Positions 54,601 to 64,000 of a DNA stretch of 64,000 bases are shown piece after piece. The notes under the pieces were generated by a model. It searched no databases. It was not told the origin of the DNA and saw only the letters and a program-made list of their open reading frames with translations. How positions within the stretch are numbered: position 1 is the stretch's first letter; each line of letters begins with the position of its first letter. Location: NCBI GenBank assembly GCA_013146195.2, contig CM028381.1, positions 59,030,744 to 59,094,743 of the forward strand, written 5' to 3'. Position numbers and translations under genes: made by a program. The stretch is from Codonopsis lanceolata. Lineage: Eukaryota; Streptophyta; Magnoliopsida; Asterales; Campanulaceae.

Positions 54601-57600
54601 TGAAATCTCGTTTTACTTTGTAGCAATATGTTACAATTAATATACGACCAAATTATTTATGATCGTATTTTGAACGATAAATGGGTGAGAACAGGGCAAG
54701 AGGATTATAACAGGTTGAGGCCATTGAGTTACAGAGGAGCCGATGTCTTCTTGTTAGCCTTCTCTCTCATCAGTCGAGCCAGCTACGAAAACATCTCTAA
54801 GAAGGTTTTTATTTTCTAGTAATTAAATTAATTTTCTAATTAGGAAAATCGAATTATATTTTGAAAATTTGTGACCTTGTGAATTAATGTGATTGAATTT
54901 GTGTATTTTCTTTGTAGTGGATCCCTGAGCTTAGGCACTATGCTCCAACTGTGCCCATTGTGTTGGTTGGAACCAAACAAGGTAAAATATTTCGTTAATG
55001 CTAACATAGGGTTGAATACATTTTGATTCTACTTCATCCGTTTTCAAATTATTATCTCTTTAATCAGACAAACTGTTTAAGAATAAAAATACTCCTTTCG
55101 TCTTAAAATTATCATTTAGGTTGACTTAACGCACGGTTTGAAAATATATATTTAACTGGATTATTCATATTAGTTTGATGTATAATTTATTTTAAAGCCT
55201 ATGTGTATATTATCTATAATTAATGTATGATGAAAAAGTAAGGGTAAAGTGGTAAAAGTGTTATCATAAAAATAAAAATTTCAAACAATATAATTATTTT
55301 GGGACAGATGAAAAATAAAAGTAGGACAATAATTTTGGGACAGAGGGAGTAATTGACTGTATTATAAATATTTGTGAAATATGTTGTTTCTTTTAATACT
55401 TTTGAATGTTTAGCCATAATTAAAGTATGTAAAAAAAAAAGTAAGGGTAAAGTAGTAAAAATATTTTTCAAAAAGAGAAAATTTTAAAAGAAGACAGTTA
55501 TTTTAGAACAGACGAAAAAATAAAAGATGACGGTAATTTGAAAACGAATAGAGTATAAGTTTTTATAGATCTCTATAAAGGCTTTAAATTTTTCAATACT
55601 TTCAAACAGTCTTAATACTCCATCTGTCTCTAAATTATCGTCATCCTCTCTTTTTCATCCGTCCCATTGTTTAATTTGAAATTTATCTTTTTAGAACATT
55701 ACTTTTACCATTTTATCCTTATTTTTTCACTCTACTTTAATTATAGGCCACATATACATAGACTTTAAAAGAAACTACACATTAAGCCAATATAAATAAT
55801 CAAGTCAATTATTTTTTCTTAATCTGTGCGCCGAGTCAAATAGGACGATAATTTAAGAACGGAGGAAGTAATAATTTTTATTTCATTTTCAAATGGTCCT
55901 TTCACACTTTTGGCCAATGAGTTTCGTCAAAAAAGATATAACTAAAGATGACGAAAATTTGACAGAAAAAGTAACAAGAATCAACTAAATGGCCCATTAA
56001 AACTTAAAAGAAATTTGCAGGTACGTGGTCCAAATTTCGGGTAGATTTAAGATATCTTAAGTTTATCGGGACCAAAAAGTGTTTACCGTTGCATATATAT
56101 AGGAGTAGGTCTCATGTTGTCCCTCGAGGCATAACCGAGTGGTGAAAGGAGGGGGACATAAGATTCTGGAAGCATGTAGCGGCTAAAAAAAAAGGGAGTA
56201 GGTCTCATGTAAGACAGTCTTATGGATGTTAATTCATAAGACAGAACCGTAAGACCATTTCACCTAAATTTTTGTTTATATATAGTATTTCTTCTATTCT
56301 AAATTAGGTATCGAGTAAGGATTTTAATGAAAAACAAGTCAAGTCAGTGATATTACATTAGTACCCTCAAAATATTATCTAGCGTTGTAAAATTAAGGCA
56401 TTAAAGTGTTATTTTATTACCAATAAATTACTAAAAATATCATTTTTTTTAAAAGATTGACTTTTAAACCAGAATCTTTTCTATTTATTTCAGATTTACG
56501 GGAAGACAAGCAATATTTGAGTGATCACCCTGGTGCAACACCGATCACAACTTCTCAGGCAAGTCACCTAATTGTCCCAATTTGGTACAACTCAAAGAAT
56601 TTCTCCTTATTTTCCCATTTATAAAAATCTAGCATTTTAGTAAAAAAAAAAAAAAAAAAGAATTTGTGTGTGTGTGATTTGGGATGTTGTTAGGCTATGG
56701 CTTGTAAATGCTAACAAACTGTGTGCTCCATATAATTTGGGCAGGGGGAAGAACTGAAAAAGATCATAGGTGCAGCTGTTTATATAGAATGCAGCTCCAA
56801 GACTCAGCAGGTTTGAATCAGTAACTACAGATAATAAAAAATGGTCTTTTATCTGGATTCGGCACCGAATCAGTGGCTTTAAATCATCTATCTCACCATT
56901 TGTCACTTTTTCTTTCTTATTGAATCTCAACCTTACATGTTCCTTATAAAAAAAAGCTAACTAAAATAATAAAATAACGAGGAAGGTGTACTGTCGAGAT
57001 TTAATGGGACAAAAAATGCGACAGGGATTGAGATAGACGATTTAGCGATATGCAAAATGAATCAAAATAAACAATAGTTGGGTTTAAACCCTACTAATTT
57101 TTTATAGCCATAATTTATAGGGTTTATACATACTGAGATTCAGTTCTTGGATAAATTGTTCCAACTATCGGTCCTTAAAAAATGGCGAAGTGCCGGATAG
57201 AAATTTTTTGAGTGCAACAGTAATAAAATTGACGTGGTGTACAAACAAACGGAAATGCACCAAATCAACGACCTTGTCGATGTGAGGAACCTTGCTCTTC
57301 ACAACATAAAGATCGCTGATTTGGTGCACTTTTGTTAGCTTGTGATACCACGTTAGTAAGCTTGACATGATATCATTCACCGTTGTAATCGATATTTACT
57401 CATGACAAACCCCTTTTCATTCGGCCACAAACTTCGAATTGGCAGTCACTTCCTTCGTTTCGGACAAATAGTCTACTATTTATTTTAAGATCTTTCACTT
57501 AAAGAGTCTAATTTTAAAAAAAATATAGGCATGAAAGTGTTATTTTATTACTAATGGGCTACTATAAGCATTATTATTATTTTTTTAAATTGACGCAGCG

Positions 57601-58343
57601 AAACAATCTAAAGGAACTCTTATCACGAGAAATTTCTGTGAAACAAGACTATAACGGCTTAGGGGTCTCAAGCACAAAGCAAGGAGAATAAAAAAATTCA
57701 ATTAATTATCAAAACTATCTAAACAAAAGTTTAAGAGGGTATTTATGCCCTAAAACAAACCAAACTCTAAAAGTAATAAATAAACAAAAATGACGAAAAA
57801 CAAAAAAAACTACCAAAGTCCATAACAGTGTTTAAACAACGTTTTTGGCTTAAAAATGAACTCATCACGGGTTATAACTAGTGAGTCTCGTAGATCTCGT
57901 CGAGAGCTTCAATTTGATATACGGTGGGCCCCGTGATTCTTCCGGACGCAAAAGTTATGTTTCGTTAAAATTCTGCCGACCGTTAAATGATTTCTATTAG
58001 TACGTAACGAAAACTGTGAAAACTACTAGCAGAACCAACTTTCAAAAATTGTCGTTGGACCCCCAGAACTTCGAACACTTCCTTAAAACCTTGCTCAAAT
58101 AAGTCTTTGCTACCTGTCCTACATCAAAATTTGATTTTCAAACAGAGACTCTTTACCTGATACGGAGGGAGTATTTATATACAGTTTGATTAGCTTTATT
58201 TGTTGTCTTGATCATATTGTTTGTTTTCTTTTCTTCATTTGCAGAATGTTAAGGCTGTGTTTGATGCTGCAATCAAGGTTGTTCTGCAACCTCCTAAGCA
58301 GAAGAAAAGGCGAAGGAAGCCGAAGCTCTGTATATATCTTTAA
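53614..58343 (+). CDS. ROP: ROP/RAC small GTPase, type I, seven exons
   Basis: Exons: 53614-53712, 54267-54354, 54695-54804, 54918-54981, 56494-56558, 56745-56810, 58245-58343; 196 codons, all phases join. It is the plant Rho-family switch that cycles between GDP and GTP at the plasma membrane to steer polarity, cytoskeleton and signalling. Motifs: P-loop GDGAVGKT (13-20), effector loop [10 protein letters not shown] (34-43), DTAGQE (60-65) with catalytic Gln64, a TKQD guanine motif (118-121; most ROPs have TKLD), and ECSSK (157-161). The C-terminus has [10 protein letters not shown] and a CIYL box (193-196), a CaaL geranylgeranylation signal, so type I. Introns are GT-AG except intron 5 (GCAAGT donor). 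The start was chosen by homology ([13 protein letters not shown]). Introns 2, 4 and 6 are loaded with transposons. Which ROP paralogue it is cannot be told. Confidence 0.95.
54388..54538. mobile_element. hAT-like MITE in ROP intron 2
   Basis: 151 bases with imperfect terminal inverted repeats (CAGTGGTGGATTCA and the complement of TGGATCCGCCCCTG). No clean eight-base duplication is visible. Confidence 0.55.
54539..54614. repeat. Perfect 76-bp palindrome in ROP intron 2
   Basis: AAAACGAGATTTCAG, then 23 TA units, then CTGAAATCTCGTTTT. The whole is self-complementary and ends 80 bases before the exon 3 acceptor. It may be a tiny palindromic MITE. Confidence 0.95.
55032..55553. mobile_element. 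Nested MITE pair in ROP intron 4
   Basis: The outer MITE runs CTTCATCCGTTTTCAAATTA...AATTTGAAAACGAATAGAG with TA flanks. The inner MITE, 55092-55349, runs CTCCTTTCGTCTTAAAATTA...AATTTTGGGACAGAGGGAG with TA flanks. The two share internal sequence (GTAAGGGTAAAGT). Confidence 0.75.
55618..55868. mobile_element. MITE in ROP intron 4
   Basis: Termini CTCCATCTGTCTCTAAATTA and TAATTTAAGAACGGAGGAAG, TA at both ends, 251 bases. Confidence 0.75.
56117..56193 (+). mobile_element. SINE-like 77-bp retroposon in ROP intron 4
   Basis: Flanked by the 15-base direct repeat GGAGTAGGTCTCATG (56102-56116 and 56194-56208). The body begins TTGTCCCTCGAGGCATAACC, contains CGAGTGGTGAAAGG (similar to a tRNA A-box region) and ends in an A-run. 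A long duplication plus an A-tail are the marks of LINE-driven insertion. No B-box is seen. Confidence 0.65.
56284..56480. mobile_element. Degenerate MITE near exon 5 acceptor
   Basis: It shares internal words (TATTTTATTACTAATAAATTACTA type) with the MITE at 57449-58171, and termini TTTCTTCTATTCTAAATTA and GACTTTTAAACCAGAATC. Its right end merges with the polypyrimidine tract of exon 5. Confidence 0.4.
57449..58171. mobile_element. Stowaway-like MITE in ROP intron 6, interrupted
   Basis: The left end CTTCCTTCGTTTCGGACAAA and the right end CTCTTTACCTGATACGGAGG are inverted counterparts. It is split by the 536-base insertion 57591-58126; without it the MITE is about 185 bases. Confidence 0.65.
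57591..58126. mobile_element. 536-bp insertion inside the intron 6 MITE
   Basis: It runs TGACGCAGCG...CTACATCA and is flanked by AAAT (57587-57590, 58127-58130; AAATT if the start is shifted by one). The TG...CA ends suggest a small solo LTR, but the family is unknown. It is not AT-rich like the MITE around it. Confidence 0.5.
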
Positions 58344-58538
58344 AATCAGTTGCATTGCTCCATATATATTTTCATTTCACAATGTCTTGTTGACTTTTAT
58401 ATTTTTTCTTTCTTATTCATTTCCTCCTTTTATTTGTATTAATGATCACATGAACTCTCCTATTAAGTTCTCTTAAGTTTCTCCAGGGTAAATTATAGAA
58501 CAATATTAAAACATAACTATGATCGACAATCACACTTG
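58344..58538 (+). other. ROP 3' flank
   Basis: T-rich sequence after the stop, presumably the 3' untranslated region. No AATAAA signal of clear quality is seen; the end cannot be placed. Confidence 0.5.
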
Positions 58539-59612
58539 GTGCCCGTTTCTTAAAGTTTTTTTTGGGAGTAACTTTTAGCTTAAAATAAATCATATTTAGT
58601 GTTCGTTTGTTGCAGTTTTTTTGGAGTGACTGTTGACTTTTAGTTTAAAATAAGTCATATTTAAAGTGTTTATTTCAGTTTATAAGCTGAAAGTCAATAA
58701 GTTAGATACAACATCATTTATGGATTAAAAAGCCAAAGCCAAAAAGACAAAATTTTAAGTTTCTTTAGTTTCTTAAAAACACAAAGACAACTATTCATTA
58801 ATAAACGTTTAATTATTACAATTTTACCCTTTTCTCATAAATAGATAAAAATTGTTAGAATACTAATTTCAAGATTTAAAAAAATAAACATTTAATATGA
58901 GATAAGGAATATATAAATTATTTATTCATTTTTATAAGGTATACATTTTCAACCTCCATATATTTGACTACTCACATTAAAAATTAGAAGAGAAATAATA
59001 AAAGTTAAATCTAAATAACCACACATTCTAATGGTGTAGAAAATAGTTACATATTTATTTATTGTTTTAAGTATGATTAAGAAAATACTCCCTCAATTTT
59101 TAAATTATCGTCCTCTTTTCATTTTTTATCTGTTCTAAAATAATTGTCTTCTTACAAAACTATCTCTTTTAGGAAAATTGTTTATCACTTTACCCTTACT
59201 TTTTATACCTACTTTAATTACGATCGCATGCTCTGGTGTATTAAAAAAACCACAAATTTCACAAATATTTATAATATAGTCAATTATTTTTTCTTAAACG
59301 GTGTGTCGAGTCAAAGATGACCATAATTTGAAAACGGACGGAGTAAATATAACTTAATTATCGTCCTATGTTGAATTCTTAAGATAAAGGTGAGACTTTT
59401 TTTCTAAATCAGGGACTAGTTGATTTGAAAAATTAGGGTTTATGGTCAATTTGTAGTAAATAAACAATTTTCAGCTTATTTAACAAATATACTCATAAGC
59501 TACTTTCAAATAGCTGCAACAAACAGTATATTATCAAATCAATCATAACGCATAAGTCATTCAGACAACAGTTTAAGTTATCAGCTATAGCTATCAGCCA
59601 CCAAACGAGCCC
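58539..59612. mobile_element. Non-autonomous DNA element, 1.07 kb, with nested MITE
   Basis: Termini GTGCCCGTTTCTTAAAG and the complement of AAACGAGCCC (GGGCTCGTTTGGTGGCTG) resemble ends common in plant hAT or Tourist MITEs. Subterminal repeats (TTTTAGCTTAAAATAA, AGCTGAAAGTC) occur at both sides. No transposase. A MITE of the other family (59088-59343, CTCCCTCAATTTTTAAATTA...TAATTTGAAAACGGACGGAG, TA flanks) sits inside. Confidence 0.55.
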
Positions 59613-60821
59613 TTATAACTATGGGTTTGTTCCTAAAACCTCCCTTCTTCCCTCCTACAGCGACCCCCTCCTCCCTAAATGACCAAAAGGCCCTTGAACT
59701 TTTTTAAAAAAACTTTTGCTTCTTTTTTTTCTTTTGAAACCAACTTTTTAAAAATATTTTTTTTAAAAAAAACTACTTAAAAACCCTATAAAAATAACTA
59801 TTTTAAAAAAAAAAATTGGCTTGAATTTTTTTTTAACACTAGTGTTGCCTCTGTGAGGCAATAGAGGTAACACTAGCATAAAATAAAAAAATAAAATTAA
59901 GCAATTTGTTTTTCAAAAAGTTTAAAAGGTTCGTTTGAAAAAAAAATGTTTTTTTTAACATTAGTGTCGCCTCTATGAGGCAACACTGACACACAAGGTT
60001 AAAACTATTTTAAAAAAACACTTTAAAAAAATCATTGATGAAGGTCAAGGTCAAGGGCCTTATGCAAAATTACAACAACAAAAATTGGGTATTTTAAAAA
60101 AGTTGGTTTGAAAAGAAAAAAAAAGTTCTACTAAAAAGATTTCTTTTGAAAAGATATATAGAAGTGAAAATTGTTTGAAAAGTTTTGAAAAAGAAGAATT
60201 TAAAACTTGAACATTGATTAGCATCTTTCTATTAAAATTTATTACAAAAATTGAACTTAGTACACATTACACCTTCTTCTTCTTCTTTTTTTCCCGATAA
60301 ACAGAGGCGATACTCTACTAATTTTTATTAATAAGAAAAATAAATACAAACATGAGGGGAATAACCAGTCCTATCTGATTTAGGGGGGAACAAAAGAGTC
60401 TTAGTCCGGAAAAGAAATATAATACAAATTGAAGCAAAAAAAAAACCATGGATAATACGAATTACAAACTACATTATTGATTCCCTACAGTTGCCCAATG
60501 TTTTGCGAATTATTTTGGGTAAAATTCTAGCTGGTCCCTTTTCCAAAGGTTATAACCTCAAAAGTCCACATTCCTTTTTTTCAACTGCAAAAGCTCACTT
60601 TTCGAAATATTGTTTCAAAAATGAGATCGCCTTCTTCAATAGCTCCAATAATATACTTTAGATTCGAAAATCACGATTGTTCGCAACGAAACGAGTTTTA
60701 TGATACATGAAATACGAAACTATAATGGACCTGTGCTGGGTTGAAATTTTTTCAATTGAGACGGAAGCGGAAAAGGAGGAGGAAGAAGAAGGCATACGAT
60801 GGAGGAGATAAAAGAAGAAAG
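59613..60821. other. Intergenic stretch with two hairpin repeats
   Basis: No gene. CTAGTGTTGCCTCTGTGAGG and its near-complement form a hairpin at 59839-59877, and a related one (AGTGTCGCCTCTATGAGGCA) lies at 59964-59990. A/T homopolymers are frequent. 60740-60820 is a purine-rich run. Confidence 0.5.
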
Positions 60822-61765
60822 TTGTTGTTTCTCATTGTATCTTGATTTGCATTTGTTCATTCATTACATTAGGTTCTATATATGCTTAGTGGCTAGTTGG
60901 GTTGCGTACCAGTTAACGTGACAACTGTGTATAGAACTTTGCCTTAGAATAGTTTTTAGACTTCACAGGTTCACTAGAAGACTTCGGCTGAAGGCTTCAC
61001 CGGAAGACTTCAAGCAGCCTCCAGTGACAGACCTTGTCTGCATCAGGAAAGCATGACGTGTTCAACCCTTCATTTGATAAAGCTTTAGTGGAATATTTAT
61101 TTCAGCCCAAATCAGTTTGAATTTGAATTAAATCATCTCCAGATCAGTACTTGACTTATCAGACGCGTCTCTCCAGCTTTTCCGAAAAAGCATGAAGACT
61201 TTCGCCTCCTGAAAAGTGACAGAGCAGGTGAACAGACTGACACATGCAGACTGTACCAACTATTGTAGGTCTGCAACTTTGATTGCTCACCTGCTAGTTG
61301 CTGTAACAACTCTTCACCATTCCCTACTCAGTATCAGTTGAAGAAGAAGTCCACAACCAGCTCCAGGCATTTAATGCATTCAACATAATAGAGTTGTTAC
61401 TCACTTCGTCTTCTCCAACGATCTCAAAAATGCCCAAGCTATAAATACTACCATTAAAGACTGGAGAAAAAAATGTTCTGAATCTTCACAACAACATCAA
61501 GCTTATACACTCAGTGCATTCAAGAGATCATCAACTGATCAACGAAGTCCTCAACAACAACAAGAAGATCTGCATCAACCATTAATCCTTTACTTCTTAT
61601 TGTTGTTCCTTCTACTATTCTTCTGCACGTTGAATATTCTGTTTTGTCCAGATATTCAATACCCCCACCCCTAACACACAAGTCAAATATTTTGTACACG
61701 ATCCATTGGATATTTCTGTAATAGAACTAGTGGAAAATATAGTGCACATTTAAATATAGTGCCTT
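60822..61765 (+). repeat. Truncated SIRE-like LTR
   Basis: It is similar to 39600-40500: GTGTATAGAACTTTGCCTTA, repeated GAAGACTT words, and GTACACGATCCATTGGATAT near the end. It stops at about 61765, before the LTR end, and is fused directly to mid-gag. The left edge is approximate. Confidence 0.65.
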
Positions 61766-62524
61766 GCAAAAGACAATTGACTCATGGAACAACTCCAAGG
61801 AAACCTTCGAGGGAATCCTCTCTAGCCAAAAGCCAAGTGGAGATAAATCAGGCTTAGGCTATAATGATGAGCCCATCATCGCATGTTCTTCTGTCACTGA
61901 GAAAGGTGAATCCTTCGAGATTGCTGATAATACTTCCTTCTCCAAACAGATCTTCGGGAACAAAGGTAAACATGGACTTGGCTATACAAGTGTACCATAT
62001 GTTTACCCAAGGCTTACAAAGGAAAAGACAAAGAGTCTGTCTCTAATGAGAAGCTTGAGAAAGGAACGCTAGACAAATCAAAGTCTACCGACAACAGCTC
62101 TGCTAAAGCAAAGTCTGCTGGCGATAGACCTATGAAATCTCTATTGGTACCTGTCAAGTTTGTTTATGAAATGGATAAGGCACCCAAGTTAATTGACAAT
62201 AAACTTAAAGGAATTCTGCCGAATCCTCCTAAAATGGTTAGCAACAGACCAGCCAAGGCTAAGTTTGCTGGTAACAAATCAAGGAAGGTTCAACAGAAAC
62301 CAATTAAGTCTACTGTCAACAAGCTAGCTGAACCCAAGACTTCTGTTGGGAATAAGGAAAGTAACAAGCACTCTATAGCTAAAGCTAATCACAGTCCTCC
62401 ATGGAACTTTCATCTATGTCATTCTTGCAACTGTTTAGGCCATCTGGCCCCAGAATGCCTACCAAAATCTGAGAGACCCAGTTCTCTCAAGGTTAGGCAG
62501 GTATGGGTCCCAAAAGGTTGCTAA
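61764..62524 (+). pseudogene. Gag C-terminal part with zinc knuckle
   Basis: It begins within the coiled-coil segment (QKTIDSWNNSKETFEGILSS, matching 17239-18459). A frame slip occurs near 62020, and it continues in 62132-62524 with a basic Lys/Pro-rich region, the knuckle CHSCNCLGHLAPEC and VRQVWVPKGC before the stop at 62522-62524. The N-terminal Gag domain and first knuckle are missing because of the LTR-gag fusion, so no particle protein could be made. Confidence 0.75.
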
Positions 62525-62559
62525 TCCTCAGGACCCAAAAGAAAATAAATGAGACCTTG

Positions 62560-63000
62560 TTCCTTTGACTTTTTCAGGTCTGCTTCATTGATATAGATTC
62601 AGAAGATAAGGACATCTGGTACCTGGATAGTGGCTGTTCAAGGCACATGACAGGGAACAGAAGTCTACTCTCAGATATAGCTGAAGCTAAAGGTCCTACG
62701 GTGATTTTCGGTGACATTGCAAGAGGACAGACAATTGGGTATGGCTCAATCACTAGAGGAAGCCTCTCCATCAACAAAGTTTCTCTAGTGAATGGCTTAA
62801 ATCATGATCTTCTGAGCATATCCCAATTTTGCGACAAAGGACTTATCTGCCAATTCTTCTCCAACCAATGTCTCATCAAAGATCGTGAATCCGGCTCAAC
62901 ATTATTGATCGGCAATAGAAAAGGAAACGTCTATGTCATGGAATTAAACCTTCTAGGGAGATCCTCTAGCCTTTGCCTAGTTGCAAACAATATTCGTGAC
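62560..63000 (+). pseudogene. Copia protease
   Basis: The active site WYLDSGCSRHMTGN (from about 62618) is intact, then FGDIARGQTIGYGSI and LLSISQFCDKGLICQFFSNQ. The frame 62647-63267 carries on without a stop past GNRKGNVYVMELNLLGRSSS, where the 16.8-kb copy has one. It is part of the polyprotein, with no start codon of its own. Confidence 0.8.
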
Positions 63001-63845
63001 AACAGTTGGCTTTGGTACAAGCGTCTCAGTCACCTCAACTTCAAGTACCTCTCCAAGCTCTCCAAAGATGGGCTTGTCAAAGGTCTACCTACGGTGTCTG
63101 CCGACCACGACAGAAGTTGCAAAGCTTGCCAGTTAGAAAACTCTCCAAGTCTTCCTTCAAGAGCAAGTCTGTCATGTCAACTTCCAGACCTCTTCAACTT
63201 CTGCACATGGATCTATCTGGACCAATCACTACAGTCAGTATCTCTGGAGACAAGTATACACTTGTAGTAGTTGATGACTACTCTAGGTTCACCTGGATTG
63301 AAACAATGACATCAAAAGATGAGACATATGATCTGGTCACCGCTCTTTTCACAAGACTTCAAACCCAAAAGCTTGAAAACATAAGTGACATCAGATTAGA
63401 TAACGGAACCGAATTCAAGAACAATGGTGTTGAAAGATACTATGATGACCACGGGATCGGCCACAACTTCTCTGCTGCCGGAACTTCTCAACAAAACGGT
63501 GTAGCTGAACGGGAGAACATAACACTTATTAAAGCAGCGAGAACTATGCTGGCAGAAGCTAGACTTCCGAAATACTTCTGGGCAGAAGCTGTCAACTTTG
63601 CATGTTTCACTCAAAATCGATCTCTGGTAAACACGTTTCACAATAAAACTCCATATGAAATATGGAGAGGAAGAGACCCAAACATAAGATTTTTGAACAT
63701 CTTTGGCTGTAAATGTTTTATTCTATATAATAGAAGAGAATATAGAGGAAAATTTGATTCAAAATCAAACGAAGGAATTTTTCTGGGCTATTCCAAACAT
63801 TCAAAAGCATTTCACATATTTAACAAAACTTCTTTGAAATCTTAA
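63001..63845 (+). pseudogene. Copia integrase (one frameshift)
   Basis: The pre-integrase region LWYKRLSHLNFKYLSKLSKD and CKACQLE lie in the upstream frame. A slip near 63130 moves to frame 63006-63845, which holds the complete core: LLHMDLSGPITT (first Asp), VVDDYSRFTWIETM, RLDNGTEFKNNGV (second Asp) and GVAERENITLIKAARTML (Glu). The end has FHNKTPYEIWRGRDPN and FDSKSNEGIFLGYSKHSKAF. It is the best-preserved integrase of the family here. After 63845 the linker to reverse transcriptase shows stops. Confidence 0.8.
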
Positions 63846-64000
63846 AATTTGTGCATGTTACTTTGATGAATATGATTTTTTAGAGCCACGAGTGGCTCCA
63901 AATGTTGCTGATGATTCTGATGATGTTGAGACATGTACATATAAAGCTTCTACTTCTACTTCTCCTTAGAATCCTCTAACTGCAGACTCTTCAAGTTCTG
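63846..64000 (+). other. Integrase-RT linker, broken
   Basis: It corresponds to the linker coded at 15730-15900 (-). Ser/Thr/Pro-rich codons with a stop; cut by the window end. Confidence 0.6.

Larger units (their letters stand above)
60822..64000 (+). mobile_element. SIRE-like element, plus strand, partial
   Basis: Truncated LTR, Gag C-terminal part, protease, integrase, then the integrase-RT linker to the window end. The LTR end, primer site and N-terminal Gag are deleted. It is cleaner than the 24-41 kb arms. Confidence 0.75.

Noticed and set aside
56117..56193. tRNA gene
   Set aside because: Only an A-box-like word is present; no cloverleaf or B-box, and it has an A-tail and target duplication instead.
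56563..56564. Alternative GT donor for ROP intron 5
   Set aside because: Would add four bases to exon 5 and break the frame; the GC donor keeps the family sequence.

Overview
The window is nuclear DNA from a flowering plant, most likely a eudicot. It has spliced genes, Ty1/copia and Ty3/gypsy LTR retrotransposons, a TRIM, MITEs and a LINE relic. It holds one convincing host gene: a seven-exon type I ROP/RAC small GTPase on the + strand (53614-58343). Almost everything else is nested transposable-element DNA. No rRNA, tRNA or CRISPR array was found.

Layout. (1) 1-19600: a minus-strand SIRE/Maximus-like copia element. Its gag-pol lies at 13272-19468 and its extra 3' ORF at 1-1682. A minus-strand chromovirus (1683-13006) is lodged between these two parts. 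That chromovirus is itself gutted and carries a nearly complete gag-protease-only element (4373-8751) with 1.14-kb LTRs and the target duplication AGTCT. A 592-bp TRIM (13993-14584, target duplication ATTGG) sits in the copia reverse-transcriptase/RNase H region. (2) 19601-23962: the 5' half of an Athila-like Ty3/gypsy element, cut off where reverse transcriptase should begin. (3) 23963-40835: two arms of about 8.5 and 8.3 kb of the SIRE-like element in inverted orientation around a 100-N scaffold gap (32468-32567). Both arms are riddled with small errors concentrated at CAG/CTG triplets, which suggests uncorrected long-read sequence and a doubtful join. (4) 40836-49275: a degenerate Tnt1-like copia element preceded by tandem copies of a host-LTR-gag unit. 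Its 3' LTR is split by a 2.7-kb LTR insertion (46453-49183, target duplication TTATC). (5) 49276-53600: a MITE, a LINE tail, AT-rich intergenic DNA and nested MITEs. (6) 53614-58343: the ROP gene, whose introns hold MITEs, a perfect 76-bp palindrome, a tiny SINE-like retroposon and a 536-bp insertion. (7) 58344-64000: a MITE-rich interval, then a plus-strand SIRE-like element in which a truncated LTR is fused directly to mid-gag.

The most unusual biology is in the SIRE-like family. Downstream of pol it carries a 2.6-kb ORF with a plant-transposon-type domain, a proline-rich middle and a charged C-terminus. A TATA-like box, a CT-rich leader and an apparent intron starting at the initiator ATG precede it, which suggests separate, spliced expression. 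The retroelement proteins are nearly all broken. The ROP gene reads through cleanly once spliced, including one GC-AG intron, and should give a 196-residue prenylated GTPase.
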